Part shown: piece after piece, positions 34,006 to 42,983 of the stretch | Numbering within the stretch: the stretch's first letter is position 1 | How the letters are laid out: each line of letters begins with the position of its first letter | DNA from: Herbidospora yilanensis | GTDB lineage: Bacteria > Actinomycetota > Actinomycetes > Streptosporangiales > Streptosporangiaceae | NCBI RefSeq assembly: GCF_001570565.1 | Contig: NZ_BBXE01000032.1 | Coordinates: 1-64,000 of the forward strand | Direction: 5' to 3' | Length of the DNA stretch: 64,000 nt | Notes under the pieces: generated by a model | What the model saw: the letters and a program-made list of their open reading frames with translations, nothing else | Told to the model about the DNA's origin: nothing | The model's database searches: none | Translations under genes and position numbers: made by a program

Positions 34006-35250
34006 ATGAGCGAACCACGCACGCAGTTCGATCCATTCGAATTCATACCCATATTCCCTGGTCGATTACGTGACAAGGGAATCAGCCGGATCCTCCTCGC
34101 CGGGTTGGTCATCTTCCTGGTCACCGTGGCGTGCACCCTCATCGAGGGCACCTTCGGGCGGCCGGACGACTTCCGCTTTCCGGCCGACGTCGCTTATGCG
34201 CTGACCGGTTCCGGCAAAGCATCCGAACCGAATTTCCCGCTGCTCCGTGACTTCACCAGCCTGCTGTGCGGGTTCCTGGTGGTGACCGGTTTCGCGTTAC
34301 TACACCGCAACTGGCACCATGTCTCGACCGCCCTCACGCAGTTGCGGGAATCCCGCACGATCGTGCCCCGCCTGGTGCCCAGGTCGAACGTGTTCTCCCG
34401 GGTGCTCGGCATCGACCGGCTGCTCGCGGGCGATGAGGGCACCGCGCTCGACCGGCTCGACCACAAGTTCGGCGGCGTCACCGCCCGGACCAAGCTGGTG
34501 CTCTCCGGCTCGGTCGTCGTCGGCAGCTTCATCTTCGCGACACTGCTCGCCAACGGCCTGAGCCAGAACGCCTTCCGCGTCTTCGCCCCCCGCGGAGTCT
34601 CGGCCGCCGAGCAGGCCGCATGGATCGAAACGGCCAAGCAGAACTGGTGGGCCGGGCCGGAACACCCGCTGGGCGTGGTCATCTACTCCGTGCTGGCGTT
34701 CCTCGCGATGGTGCTGATCTTCACGTTCAACGTGGTCGGCGTGCTGACCGTCTATTTCAGCGTCGCCCTCTACTTCGCCGCCGACCTGCGCGCCGACTGG
34801 TACAACCGCGACGGCCGCTTCGGCTGGACCCCGGTGGCCCGCGTCTACCGCACGGCCTACTGGGCGCTGGTCGTGCTCGGCACCGCCATCGCCGTCCTGA
34901 TCGCGGCGCTGGGCAGCAGCGTGCCCATCTCCGTCCTCGGCCTCATACTCCTGTACGTCCTGCTCGCCCCCGTCTACACCCTGGTGCCGTGGCTGTGCTT
35001 CCGGACCGTCGAGCGGGCGGCCAAGGAGGCCCGCGTCGCCGAGCTGTCGGAACTCCTCGCGGACGTCGACGAGCGCGACCTCGGCCAGGTGCAGCCGCTC
35101 GTGGCCGAGTTCGCCCGGACCAACGCCGCCCGGATCAGGCCGATGCGGCTGCGCACGGTGCCGTTCGGGGCGTTCGCCACGGTCGTCCTGCTGCCGATCG
35201 TGCTGACGGGCCTGCAGATCTTCGCCCAGATCGGGCCTGGCAGCCGCTGA
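34006..35250 (+). CDS. Integral membrane protein, about six helices
   Basis: A 414-residue protein with membrane segments near residues 25-45, 80-100, 165-185, 220-255, 285-335 and 390-410. Long soluble loops hold no recognised motif. Start ATG 34006 has a GGGAG box at good distance; an earlier ATG at 33988 is possible. It starts 32 bases after the KAS III stop, so the two may be co-transcribed. Function unknown. Confidence 0.8.
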   Translation: MSEPRTQFDPFEFIPIFPGRLRDKGISRILLAGLVIFLVTVACTLIEGTFGRPDDFRFPADVAYALTGSGKASEPNFPLLRDFTSLLCGFLVVTGFALLHRNWHHVSTALTQLRESRTIVPRLVPRSNVFSRVLGIDRLLAGDEGTALDRLDHKFGGVTARTKLVLSGSVVVGSFIFATLLANGLSQNAFRVFAPRGVSAAEQAAWIETAKQNWWAGPEHPLGVVIYSVLAFLAMVLIFTFNVVGVLTVYFSVALYFAADLRADWYNRDGRFGWTPVARVYRTAYWALVVLGTAIAVLIAALGSSVPISVLGLILLYVLLAPVYTLVPWLCFRTVERAAKEARVAELSELLADVDERDLGQVQPLVAEFARTNAARIRPMRLRTVPFGAFATVVLLPIVLTGLQIFAQIGPGSR

Positions 35251-35349
35251 CACCCAGCCCGATGGAGCCGTCTCTGTTCTTCACCTGACGCCAGAAGCCG
35301 CGGAACGTCCAGGCGTCGAAACTCGCCGACGAGGAACCCACCCGAACCT

Positions 35350-36216
35350 TCAGATGACCACGGGCGGCTGATCGGCGGACACCCCGCAGATCAGCATGGT
35401 CTCCGGGGCCACCGCGCGCAGGTCGGCGAGCAGGAGCTGCGACGGCAGCACATACGGCTCGCCGGCGGCCATGTCGACCTGGTAACCCATGTCGGCCAAG
35501 GCGGCGGCCGTGAGGCGGCTCATCGGGTTGCCGACGCCGGAGGCGACCCTGCTGGTCATGAGTTCCGCGCCGAACACCGACTCGCGCCAGTGGGAGCCGA
35601 CGCTGCCGGGACCGCCGACGTTCTCCACCGGGACGACGTGCGGGTCGGTGCTGAACAGCAGGGCGGCGAACTCCTGACCGGCCCGGACCCCGGTGAACAC
35701 CGGGCCGGTGGTGCCGAGGCCCTGGACGAGGTCGAGTTCCTGCCAGATGCCGCCACCCAAGCCGAGCGTGTGGCCCATCTCGTGGCAGATGACGTCGTGG
35801 AGCAGGCCGTTCTCCTCCATCCGGTCCAGGTCGAAGCTGTCGAAGGTCATCTCGCCGACGGCCGGGAGCCGGGTGCCGGAACGTACCAGGAGCGGCCGGG
35901 CCTGGCCCAGGATGTTGCCCTGCGGGGTGCCGGGGCCGTCGATCTCGGCGCCCCGGGCCAGGATGAGGATGTCGTCGACGATCTCCCCGGGCGTGAGGCC
36001 GTCCGGGAGTCGTGGCAGGCCGGGGATCTCGACCTCGGGCAGGTCCCCCACGATCACCCGGGCCCAGCGGTCGGCCGCGGCGGCGAACGCCGCCTTCTGG
36101 GTGTCGCTGAGGCCGCCCAGGAAGCGCACCTCGATGGTGAACGGCGACCGGGTCTCCGCCACCGCCCGTGCACGCTGCGCGCTGGCGCGTGCCACGTGGA
36201 AATCAAACTCGCCCAT
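35350..36216 (-). CDS. Leishmanolysin-like (M8-type) zinc metallopeptidase
   Basis: A 288-residue protein with 'ICHEMGHTLGLG' (His145, Glu146, His149), the distant third ligand His209 in 'GSHWRESVFGAELMT' and a Met-turn region 'GNPMSRLTAAALADMGYQVD', the metzincin features of bacterial leishmanolysins. No signal peptide is seen, although relatives are secreted; the start may be elsewhere or the protein cytoplasmic. The N-terminal 'FTIEVRFLGGLSDTQKAAF' is the usual lead-in. Confidence 0.88.
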   Translation of the reverse strand: MGEFDFHVARASAQRARAVAETRSPFTIEVRFLGGLSDTQKAAFAAAADRWARVIVGDLPEVEIPGLPRLPDGLTPGEIVDDILILARGAEIDGPGTPQGNILGQARPLLVRSGTRLPAVGEMTFDSFDLDRMEENGLLHDVICHEMGHTLGLGGGIWQELDLVQGLGTTGPVFTGVRAGQEFAALLFSTDPHVVPVENVGGPGSVGSHWRESVFGAELMTSRVASGVGNPMSRLTAAALADMGYQVDMAAGEPYVLPSQLLLADLRAVAPETMLICGVSADQPPVVI

Positions 36217-36305
36217 TGCTCACCTCTTCATGTGTCTCGTGCCCCGATCCTCCGCCGGCGGAAGGGCGGCGACTTGAGTAGCCCGCTACTCAACAATCCG
36301 GGCGG

Positions 36306-36560
36306 GCGGCCGACCCGGTGCGCGAGGCCGGTGACCGCGGCACCCTCGCCCGCGGAGGCGGCCGCTCCTACGGCGACGCGGACCGCAACGCCGGCGGCAC
36401 CGTCCTGGACCTCACGGGCCTGAACCGGACGCAGGCCCTCGATCGGGAGACTGGCGTGGTCGAGGTCGGGGTGACCACGGACGCCCTACCGCGCGCGGTC
36501 GCCCCCGCCGGGTGGTCCCCTCTCCCCGACCCCGGCTACACGGCCGCGGGCGACTATATG
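36306..36560 (+). pseudogene. FAD-linked oxidase (DprE1-like) N-terminal fragment
   Basis: The frame reads 'TLARGGGRSYGDADRNAGGT' and 'VLDLTGLNRTQALDRETGVV', then 'PAGWSPLPDPGYTAAG'. This is the FAD-binding start of decaprenylphosphoryl-ribose oxidase-like enzymes (GRSYGDAA-NAGG...PGT--VT-GG). It lacks a start, and similarity is lost just before the convergent TetR gene. Only about 80 of 450 residues are left. Confidence 0.75.
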
Positions 36561-37189
36561 TCAGACCGTGCAGGAGCGGCGTATCGGGCGACGATGGTGC
36601 GCACGGCCTCGTCGACCACCTGAGCGACGCGTTCGGCGCTCACCTGCCAGCCCGGCACCAGGAGTGTCGGCCAGAAGACGTAGTTGGAGATCATGCCCAG
36701 GAACTGGGTGGCTGCGAGGTCCACGTCTTCGACCCGCACCGTTCCCGCCTCGTGCTCGGCTAGGAGGTAGCCGCGTACGGACTCGAAGTAGGGCATCTTC
36801 CCGTGCGAGAACTGCGCATTGGCGAGTTCGGGGAATCGCGGCAGCTCGGCGATGACGATTCGGAACAGGTCGGTCATCTGGGCGCGGCTCAACAACTCGG
36901 CGTAGCGGCGACCGATGGTGCTGAGCCCGTCGACAACGTTGCCTGCCGGCGGAGGATCCTCTTCGTCGGCGGTTGACCAGGACTCGGTGACCATGGCGTC
37001 GAACAGGGCAGCCTTGCTCGGGAACTGCTTGAACAAGGTGGCCCGGGAAACGCCCGAGCGCTCTGCGATCCGCGCCAGCGACGTCCGGTCGTAGCCCAAC
37101 TCGAGGAACAAAGCGGTCGCGGCCGCCACGATCAGCGCGCGCTTCTCCTGGGCGATGCGCTGGTGATACGTCGTCACGACCCCGCTCAT
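36554..37189 (-). CDS. TetR-family regulator of the divergent SDR operon
   Basis: A 211-residue protein. The HTH lies at residues 15-60 ('LARIAERSGVSRATLFKQFP') and the C-terminal ligand domain follows the AcrR-like pattern. It is divergent from the SDR gene; two matching imperfect palindromes lie in the 144-base gap, one over the promoter -35 and one just after the predicted start of transcription. It is therefore a likely repressor of the SDR and DUF385 genes. Confidence 0.9.
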   Translation of the reverse strand: MSGVVTTYHQRIAQEKRALIVAAATALFLELGYDRTSLARIAERSGVSRATLFKQFPSKAALFDAMVTESWSTADEEDPPPAGNVVDGLSTIGRRYAELLSRAQMTDLFRIVIAELPRFPELANAQFSHGKMPYFESVRGYLLAEHEAGTVRVEDVDLAATQFLGMISNYVFWPTLLVPGWQVSAERVAQVVDEAVRTIVARYAAPARSDI

Positions 37190-37204
37190 AGGCCGAGTAT
37201 ACGA

Positions 37205-37224
37205 GGTGAGTGGCTTGACTCGCC
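37205..37224 (+). promoter_or_regulatory. TetR operator 1
   Basis: GGTGAGT-6-ACTCGCC, an imperfect inverted repeat overlapping the -35 of the SDR promoter. Confidence 0.65.
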
Positions 37225-37243
37225 ACCGCCACCCGCCTACTGT
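37215..37243 (+). promoter_or_regulatory. Promoter of the SDR-DUF385 operon
   Basis: -35 TTGACT at 37215-37220, a 17-base spacer, -10 TACTGT at 37238-37243. The start of transcription would be near 37250, between the two operators. Confidence 0.6.
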
Positions 37244-37252
37244 CGGCGCAGA

Positions 37253-37272
37253 GGTGAGTCACTCGGCTCACC
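37253..37272 (+). promoter_or_regulatory. TetR operator 2
   Basis: GGTGAGT-6-GCTCACC, the same design as operator 1, 48 bp further on and just behind the predicted transcription start. Confidence 0.65.
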
Positions 37273-37333
37273 ATCGGCCGCCGTCCATCACCGATGACCC
37301 CGGTCAGTCACCCACATACCGAAGGAACATCCG

Positions 37334-38113
37334 ATGCGCCGCTTCGACAACCAGACCGTGCTCGTGACCGGTGGGACCGGTGGCCAAGGCTCGAGCCACG
37401 TACGTGCCTTTCATGCGGAGGGAGCGAACGTGGTGATCGGCGACATCGACGCCGAACGCGGCACCGCTCTCGCCGCCGAGCTTGGGACCCGTGCTCGCTT
37501 CACCCGCCTCGACGTCACCGATGAGAGCTCGTGGTCCGCCGCCGTGCTAGCCGCCGAGAGCACCTTCGGCGCCCTGAACGTGCTCGTCAACAACGCGGGC
37601 GTCCAGAACCCGCCAGCGCCGATCGAGAAGACGGACCAGGCCACGTGGTCGCGCATCCTCGACATCAACCTCACAGGGACCTTCCTCGGTATCAAGGCCG
37701 CCGCCCCTGCTCTGCGCCGCGCAACAGGGGGAGCCATCGTCAACATCGCCTCGACAATGGGCCTGGGCGGCACCGCACACTACGCGCCGTACGTCGCCAG
37801 CAAGTGGGCCGTGCGCGGTCTCACCCAAACGGCAGCGCTGGAGCTCGGCCGGGACCACATCCGCGTGAACACCATCCACCCCGGCGTGATCGCGACCTCC
37901 TTCATCCAAGAACCAGCAGCCGGCGCCACCGCGGCGATCGCCGACTTCTACTCACCCGAGCCGTTCGCCATCCCCCGGCTTGGAGAGCCGACCGACGTCA
38001 CCCGGCTTCTCCTGTTCCTCACGTCATCAGACGCGTCGTTCATCACGGGGTCGGAGTACGTCATCGACGGTGGACTCCTCCTCGGGCCCGCCCTTCAGAT
38101 CGAGACCGCATGA
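37334..38113 (+). CDS. Short-chain dehydrogenase/reductase (SDR)
   Basis: A 259-residue classical SDR. It has the nucleotide-binding 'VTGGTGGQGSSHVRAF', 'VLVNNAGV', catalytic Ser in 'VNIASTMGL', Tyr/Lys in 'YAPYVASKWA' and the C-terminal 'FITGSEYVIDGGLLLGP'. 'GDIDAERG' suggests NAD(H) rather than NADP(H). Its stop overlaps the DUF385 start (ATGA). The gene is under the divergent TetR. Confidence 0.93.
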   Translation: MRRFDNQTVLVTGGTGGQGSSHVRAFHAEGANVVIGDIDAERGTALAAELGTRARFTRLDVTDESSWSAAVLAAESTFGALNVLVNNAGVQNPPAPIEKTDQATWSRILDINLTGTFLGIKAAAPALRRATGGAIVNIASTMGLGGTAHYAPYVASKWAVRGLTQTAALELGRDHIRVNTIHPGVIATSFIQEPAAGATAAIADFYSPEPFAIPRLGEPTDVTRLLLFLTSSDASFITGSEYVIDGGLLLGPALQIETA

Positions 38114-38586
38114 GCAGTCCAGACACGACCGGATCGAACGAGTCCGTACGAGACGCGTCTTTGTCGCACCTGCCCGATCACATCCGGCGAGCCATCGAGA
38201 TCACACCCGCCGCAGGCACCAGGGAACGGATCATCGACATCACGACGCTGGGGCGCCGAACCGGCCGCCCACGCCGCATCGAGATCTTCTTCTACCGAGC
38301 TGCGGGCACCACCTACCTGTGTAGCGGCGCCGGCGGAGGCGCTACCGACTGGTATGCGAACCTTCTCGCCAACCCCTCCTTCACCTTCCACCTCAAAAAC
38401 GGGATCCGCGCAGATCTGCCCGCACTGGCCACGCCGGTCACCGCCCCAGCTGAACGTCAGGCCGTGCTGGCGGAGATCGTCGCGGATCTCAATCAGCCCC
38501 ACGACCCCGGCACCATCCGGCCGACTCGGCTCGAAGACTGGGCCAACAGCCGGCTGATGCGCATCAGCTTCCCCCATCGGCCGTGA
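38110..38586 (+). CDS. Deazaflavin (F420)-dependent nitroreductase-family protein (DUF385/Ddn-like)
   Basis: A 158-residue protein with the split-barrel motifs of the Ddn/DUF385 family ('ITTLGRRTGRPRRIEIFFYR', 'CSGAGGGATDWYANLLANPS', 'FTFHLKNGIRADLPALA'). Such proteins use F420 for reduction of diverse substrates. The start overlaps the SDR stop by four bases, so both enzymes are made together and probably act in one reductive or detoxifying route. Confidence 0.88.
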   Translation: MSSPDTTGSNESVRDASLSHLPDHIRRAIEITPAAGTRERIIDITTLGRRTGRPRRIEIFFYRAAGTTYLCSGAGGGATDWYANLLANPSFTFHLKNGIRADLPALATPVTAPAERQAVLAEIVADLNQPHDPGTIRPTRLEDWANSRLMRISFPHRP

Positions 38587-39075
38587 TCGCCCCGCTGGCA
38601 AACAAGCCCTGCTTGTCGTGGAGAGTTGTGATTCTGGTGGTGGTGAGCCTGCACTCTGCCCGACGCCTTTACTAAGTAGATTTATAAGCGAGATTTCTGA
38701 CTCGATCCCGGACCCACATGAAGGTACGCATTCAGCGGGCGTACCTCCGGGCCGGTGCGGGGAGTTCCTGGAGGTCTGACGAACACCCGAGCACACATCA
38801 GACCGATCACCGGATGCCGCGCTCCCCTCCCCCACCGGGCCCGCATCGCATGGACTTGGTCCCAAGGTCGGTGTGCACCAGCCGTAGTGGGAATCGTGTT
38901 TCACTCGTGGATGCACCCAGATGCGAAGACCGCGCTCGCCGCAGACGAACAAGCCATGTTCGCCCGCGCCGCCGCTGTCCCGGTCCGGCGCAGCACGCAT
39001 CGTGCGCTCTATTCGCGACAGATTCGGCGATTCTGAAGAGCAGGCATTGGGGGCGACTTTCTCTCAAATCGCTTG
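38587..39075. other. Intergenic, about 490 bases, no gene supported
   Basis: Open frames on both strands have no family features and include AT-richer patches (38670-38700). It lies between the end of the SDR operon and the end of a convergent membrane-protein gene. Confidence 0.5.
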
Positions 39076-39531
39076 TCAGACCTTCGTACTGCTGCGCAGT
39101 AATTTGCCGGCGCCCCAAGCGACGAGCCCGGTGACGGCACCGACGAGCAGACCTGTGAAAAGGCTGCTGAACACCGAGAACGTACGGATCACGAACTCCT
39201 CGACGCCCGGGGACAATCGGCCCTCGAGGTTGCCGCCGAGCGTCACGTCGTCCCCGACGCTGCGGTCCCAGAGGATCTGGTGACCGAGGGCCAGGAAGAT
39301 GCCGTAGAGACCGCCGACCACGAGCAGCGTGAGGAACGGCTTGGGCACCCGGGCCATGACGGCGACCACCACCCAGACCAGCAGCGGCACGAAGACCAGC
39401 AGCAGATTGACGAAGTCGCCCTCCTGGATGGCGTCCAGGTCGTGCAGGACGACGCGGGGCACGGCGAGCAGGGCCAGACCGATCAGTGCGATCCATGGCA
39501 GTCCGAGAGCGCGGGATCCTTGCTTCTCCAT
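39076..39531 (-). CDS. Small integral membrane protein, four helices
   Basis: A 151-residue protein with helices at about residues 9-28, 38-58, 63-84 and 125-146. Start at 39531 (MEKQ...). It is divergent from the histidine kinase by 141 bases. It could be a target or accessory of that two-component system. No family recognised. Confidence 0.78.
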   Translation of the reverse strand: MEKQGSRALGLPWIALIGLALLAVPRVVLHDLDAIQEGDFVNLLLVFVPLLVWVVVAVMARVPKPFLTLLVVGGLYGIFLALGHQILWDRSVGDDVTLGGNLEGRLSPGVEEFVIRTFSVFSSLFTGLLVGAVTGLVAWGAGKLLRSSTKV

Positions 39532-39672
39532 GGTTTCGAACCTAGGGGGGCGGGCCGCCCGTGCCATCGGTCTGGCGTCGCGGCTGGCGTACGTCGAGAA
39601 GCGATCGCACAGTCGCCCCGCGACTACATCGTCAGGGACTCGCCGGGCCGCCGGAGGACCTAGCCTAGGCGC

Positions 39673-40821
39673 ATGGATGGGCGCACGCGCCGGCTTCCGC
39701 CCTGGCTTGTGGACATCGTCATCGGCCTAGCGGTGGCGGCCACGCTGACTGCCGTGATCTCGTCCCGGCAGGGCGGCACGAAAGAGCCGGACGCGCTGGC
39801 CTACCTCTGGGCCGCCGGCCTCGGCGCCCTGATGCTCGCCCGCCGGCAGCACCCCCGTGCGGTGCTGCTGGTGAGCGCCTTCGGCCTGATCGCATACTAC
39901 GTGGGCGGCTATCCGGCCGTCGGCGTCGGCATCCCGCTGGCCGCCGCGTTGTTCTCCGCCGCCGAGGCGGGCCGGCTGACGTCGGCGATCGTCACCGCCT
40001 CGGCGGTGCTCGCGCTCTCGCTCGTCTTCCGGCTGCTCTCCGGCCAGAGCGCCTCCTACGTGCTGGGCTACGACCTGGCGACACACGTGGCCTCCATGGC
40101 GATGGCGATCGCGCTGGGCGACAGCGTGCGCAGCCGCCGCGTCCAGCGCCGGCAACAACGGGAGATGACGGTGCTGCTGGCCCGTCAGCACGAGCAGGAA
40201 TCGGAGAGCCGGGTCCGCGAGGAGCGGCTGGCGATCGCCCGGGAACTGCACGACTCGATCGGCCACACGGTCTCAGTGATCTCCCTGCACGCCGAGGTTG
40301 CCCGGGAGGCCGCGCCGTCCGGCCACCCCGCGCTGGACACCGCCCTGCAACGGATCAAGGAGGCCTCCTCGGCCTCGATGCGCGAGCTGCGGACCACGGT
40401 GGGGTTGCTGCGCTCGGCCGAGTCGGCCGGCCCCAAGTCGGTCTCGCTGAGCGACCTCACGACGGTGCTCGACACTGCCCGGTCGGCCGGGTTCGACGTG
40501 GAGGAGCGCGTCGAGGTGGAGTCCGGCACGCTGCCCCGCACCATCGACGCGGCGGCGTACCGGATCATTCAGGAGGCGGTGACCAACGTCGTACGTCACG
40601 CTCAGGCGAGCCGGGTCAGCGTGCTCGTCGCGGTCAACGGCGGGCGGCTGCGGGTGACGGTCGCCGACGACGGCGCCCCGCCCGCCAAACCGCGGCGTGG
40701 TGGGCACGGGATCGCCGGCATGACCGAACGCGCCACGGCGCTCGGTGGTTCGTTGCGCACCCGGCACGGGGCCGACGGTTTCGTCGTCGACGCCCACCTG
40801 CCGCTCGGGGGGGCCGCATGA
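39673..40821 (+). CDS. NarL-type sensor histidine kinase
   Basis: A 382-residue protein with five or six membrane helices in residues 12-150 and almost no extracellular loop. The HisKA_3 dimerisation box 'ERLAIARELHDSIGHTVSVI' has His193 as phosphoacceptor. The HATPase part has 'IIQEAVTNVVRHA' (N box) and 'VADDGA...GHGIAGMTERA' (G boxes). Its stop overlaps the response regulator start (ATGA). Such intramembrane-sensing kinases often respond to cell-envelope stress. Confidence 0.93.
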   Translation: MDGRTRRLPPWLVDIVIGLAVAATLTAVISSRQGGTKEPDALAYLWAAGLGALMLARRQHPRAVLLVSAFGLIAYYVGGYPAVGVGIPLAAALFSAAEAGRLTSAIVTASAVLALSLVFRLLSGQSASYVLGYDLATHVASMAMAIALGDSVRSRRVQRRQQREMTVLLARQHEQESESRVREERLAIARELHDSIGHTVSVISLHAEVAREAAPSGHPALDTALQRIKEASSASMRELRTTVGLLRSAESAGPKSVSLSDLTTVLDTARSAGFDVEERVEVESGTLPRTIDAAAYRIIQEAVTNVVRHAQASRVSVLVAVNGGRLRVTVADDGAPPAKPRRGGHGIAGMTERATALGGSLRTRHGADGFVVDAHLPLGGAA

Positions 40822-41480
40822 TCCGGGTCGTGCTGGTCGACGATCAGGAACTGGTCCGCGCCGGATTGCGCAGCCTCCTCGAGAACGACCTCGGTATCAC
40901 GGTCGTGGCCGAGGCCGACAACGGCGTACGCGCTCTCGAGGAGGTCCGCCGGCACAGTCCGGACGTCGTGCTGATGGACATCCGCATGCCCGGCGGCGAC
41001 GGCATCGACGCGACCGCCCGCATCGCCGCCGACGAAGAGCTAGGTCACGTCCGCGTGCTGATCCTCACCACGTTCGACGACCCCGGCGAGATCGACCAGG
41101 CCATCCGCGCAGGCGCCGCCGGCTACCTGCTCAAGGACATCAACTCGGAGTTCCTCCGCCAGGCGGTCCGCACCGTCGCGGCCGGCGGCAACATGCTCTC
41201 CCCCGCCGTCACCGCCCACCTCATGAAGCGCGTGGCCGAAATGGGCCGGCCCTCGTCCCAGGTCCACGACCCGCGCCTCGACGACCTGACCGAACGCGAA
41301 CGCGAGATCCTGGCACGCGTCGGCCTCGGCGAGAGCAACCAGGAGATCGGCAAGGCCCTGTTCATCAGCCCGGCAACGGCCCGCACGTATGTCAGCCGCC
41401 TCCTCGCCAAGCTCCAGGCCCGCGACCGCACCCAGCTGGCGGTCATCGCCCACCGCTCCGGCCTCTCCACGCCGGAATGA
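40818..41480 (+). CDS. NarL/FixJ-type response regulator
   Basis: A 220-residue protein with a receiver domain (Asp8, Asp9, phosphoacceptor Asp54 in 'LMDIRMP', Lys near 'YLLKDI') and a LuxR-type HTH at about residues 155-215 ('LTEREREILARVGLGESNQE', 'ALFISPATARTYVSRLLAKL'). It is the partner of the overlapping kinase gene. Confidence 0.94.
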   Translation: MIRVVLVDDQELVRAGLRSLLENDLGITVVAEADNGVRALEEVRRHSPDVVLMDIRMPGGDGIDATARIAADEELGHVRVLILTTFDDPGEIDQAIRAGAAGYLLKDINSEFLRQAVRTVAAGGNMLSPAVTAHLMKRVAEMGRPSSQVHDPRLDDLTEREREILARVGLGESNQEIGKALFISPATARTYVSRLLAKLQARDRTQLAVIAHRSGLSTPE

Positions 41481-41686
41481 CTTTTGTCGTTGAGCACCGA
41501 GGTGATCTCACTAAATGGGTTAGGACGAGGACGGCGCGGGCTATGTCGCCGATTCGGATGCGGTCGGCGGTAGCGCGGTGAGCGACGTCGGCCTTGAAGG
41601 CGATCGAATCGAACTCGTGCGGGGCTCCGAGACGCCCGCGCGGCTCAGGTTGGCCGCGTACGCGAGGTCCTCATCGCGGAGGACGT

Positions 41687-42076
41687 CTAGCCGGCCCACC
41701 TCGATGCAGGCGGGCGGAAGGCCGGTGGCGTCTTCGAGCCGGGCCGGAGCGGCGGGACACCGGGTCCACCGGCGACCCCGCCGAGCAGCGATCGAGCATG
41801 ATCAAAATCTGGTGGGCCCCGGATGAGCTTGCGTTGGTCGGTTATGCGGTTCAGGCCGTCGATGGTGAGGTAGCACAGGAAGGGGCCGGGAACGGTGAGT
41901 GGTCCGTCGGGTAGCCCGGTCTCGAGCGCTTCACGGATTTTCGCTCGGTCGGAACTGCGAATAGGGCAGCGGCCGAGCCAGTTGGGCCAGCAGTCTTGAC
42001 GTTGAGGCACGGTGTAGTCGGGCGCGGCCGCCTCGGCCGGGGAGGAGGCGGCGGACTGGTGGTCGGCGTTGTCCAT
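41687..42076 (-). CDS. Hypothetical protein behind the acetyltransferase
   Basis: A 129-residue frame starting 7 bases after the GNAT stop. The middle ('YTVPQRQDCWPNWLGRCPIR', 'GPLTVPGPFLCYLTIDGLNR') looks like real protein; the last 30 residues are Pro-rich and less convincing. No family recognised. The 205 bases between this gene and the response regulator hold nothing I can support. Confidence 0.5.
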   Translation of the reverse strand: MDNADHQSAASSPAEAAAPDYTVPQRQDCWPNWLGRCPIRSSDRAKIREALETGLPDGPLTVPGPFLCYLTIDGLNRITDQRKLIRGPPDFDHARSLLGGVAGGPGVPPLRPGSKTPPAFRPPASRWAG

Positions 42077-42083
42077 GGCGTTG

Positions 42084-42563
42084 TCAGATGTCGTGTTCGA
42101 TGACCGCGCGCGGTGGGATGCGTTCGGCGGCGAGGCTTTTCCGGTCGAGCTTGGTGTGGGGACACGACCGGCCGTGCGCGGTGAATGCCGCTCCCGTCTC
42201 GATGCTCATGATCGGGAAGAACTTCTCGGCTTCCGGGGACTGTCCTGAGGTGACCCAGGCGTACGCGGGGCCGTCGCGCAGGGCGCGGTGGATCAGGCGG
42301 CGGCCGAGCCCTTGGCGTTGCCATTCCTGGTCGATGGAGATCTTGTTGATGCTGCCGCAGCGGCAGGCGTCGCAGACCTGCCAGACGAGGCGGGCGATGT
42401 CGTAGTCGCCGGGATCGTAGACGTAGATTTCGCGCAGGCCGGCCGGAAGTGCGGGCGGGTGGTAGACGAAGCGCAGCGGGGCGTGGGGTGTGGTGATGCG
42501 GGTCCACCACCAACGCAGGCGGGAGACCCGCGGGACGCGGATGGGGCTTCGGTCACGAGGCAT
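42084..42563 (-). CDS. GNAT-like acetyltransferase
   Basis: A 159-residue protein. The acetyl-CoA site 'QEWQRQGLGRRLIHRAL' (Q/RxxGxG/A) follows a strand 'INKISIDQEW' as in GNAT enzymes. Two Cys in 'CDACRCGS' could bind metal or be structural. It is upstream of, and probably co-transcribed with, the hypothetical gene at 41687. Substrate unknown. Confidence 0.75.
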   Translation of the reverse strand: MPRDRSPIRVPRVSRLRWWWTRITTPHAPLRFVYHPPALPAGLREIYVYDPGDYDIARLVWQVCDACRCGSINKISIDQEWQRQGLGRRLIHRALRDGPAYAWVTSGQSPEAEKFFPIMSIETGAAFTAHGRSCPHTKLDRKSLAAERIPPRAVIEHDI

Positions 42564-42983
42564 GCGATCACCCTGCTGGGCGGTGTGGGGGGAGGTCAGT
42601 GTCGTCGGCGGCCGGGGTCGTGCTCGGCCAGTGCGGCGGCGCCGGCACTACGATTCGCTGCGAATGACAGCCGCAGATCTTCCGACCCCACCCCTCGCAG
42701 CTTCATCGCCCGACCAAGAGCCGGGTTCAGCCAGTCCCCATCAATCGGCCTCGACTGGACTTCGGGCCGCTCTCCGGTTATCTCGTGGACGACCCCATGA
42801 CAATCAGGCCAGCGCCCACTCCGGAAACGCGCCCATGGACGTGCCGCCGCCGACAACTGGATGAAAGCTGGTTGTCCGGCCCGTTCGACGGTGTCGTGTT
42901 CGTGGCGTGTCTCGCGATGCGGGTTGGTCACAGTTTCGTTTCTGTCGCGGGTGGGCTGCCGCTCAAGCGTTCAGGATGCGGTC
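42564..42983. other. Intergenic between divergent GNAT and NACHT genes
   Basis: About 420 bases with no credible gene; it should contain both promoters. The NACHT frame is open back to 42861, but residues before the ATG at 42984 look random. Confidence 0.5.

Noticed and set aside
38755..39036. Possible 93-codon gene on the plus strand
   Set aside because: No ribosome-binding site, no domain, irregular codon use.
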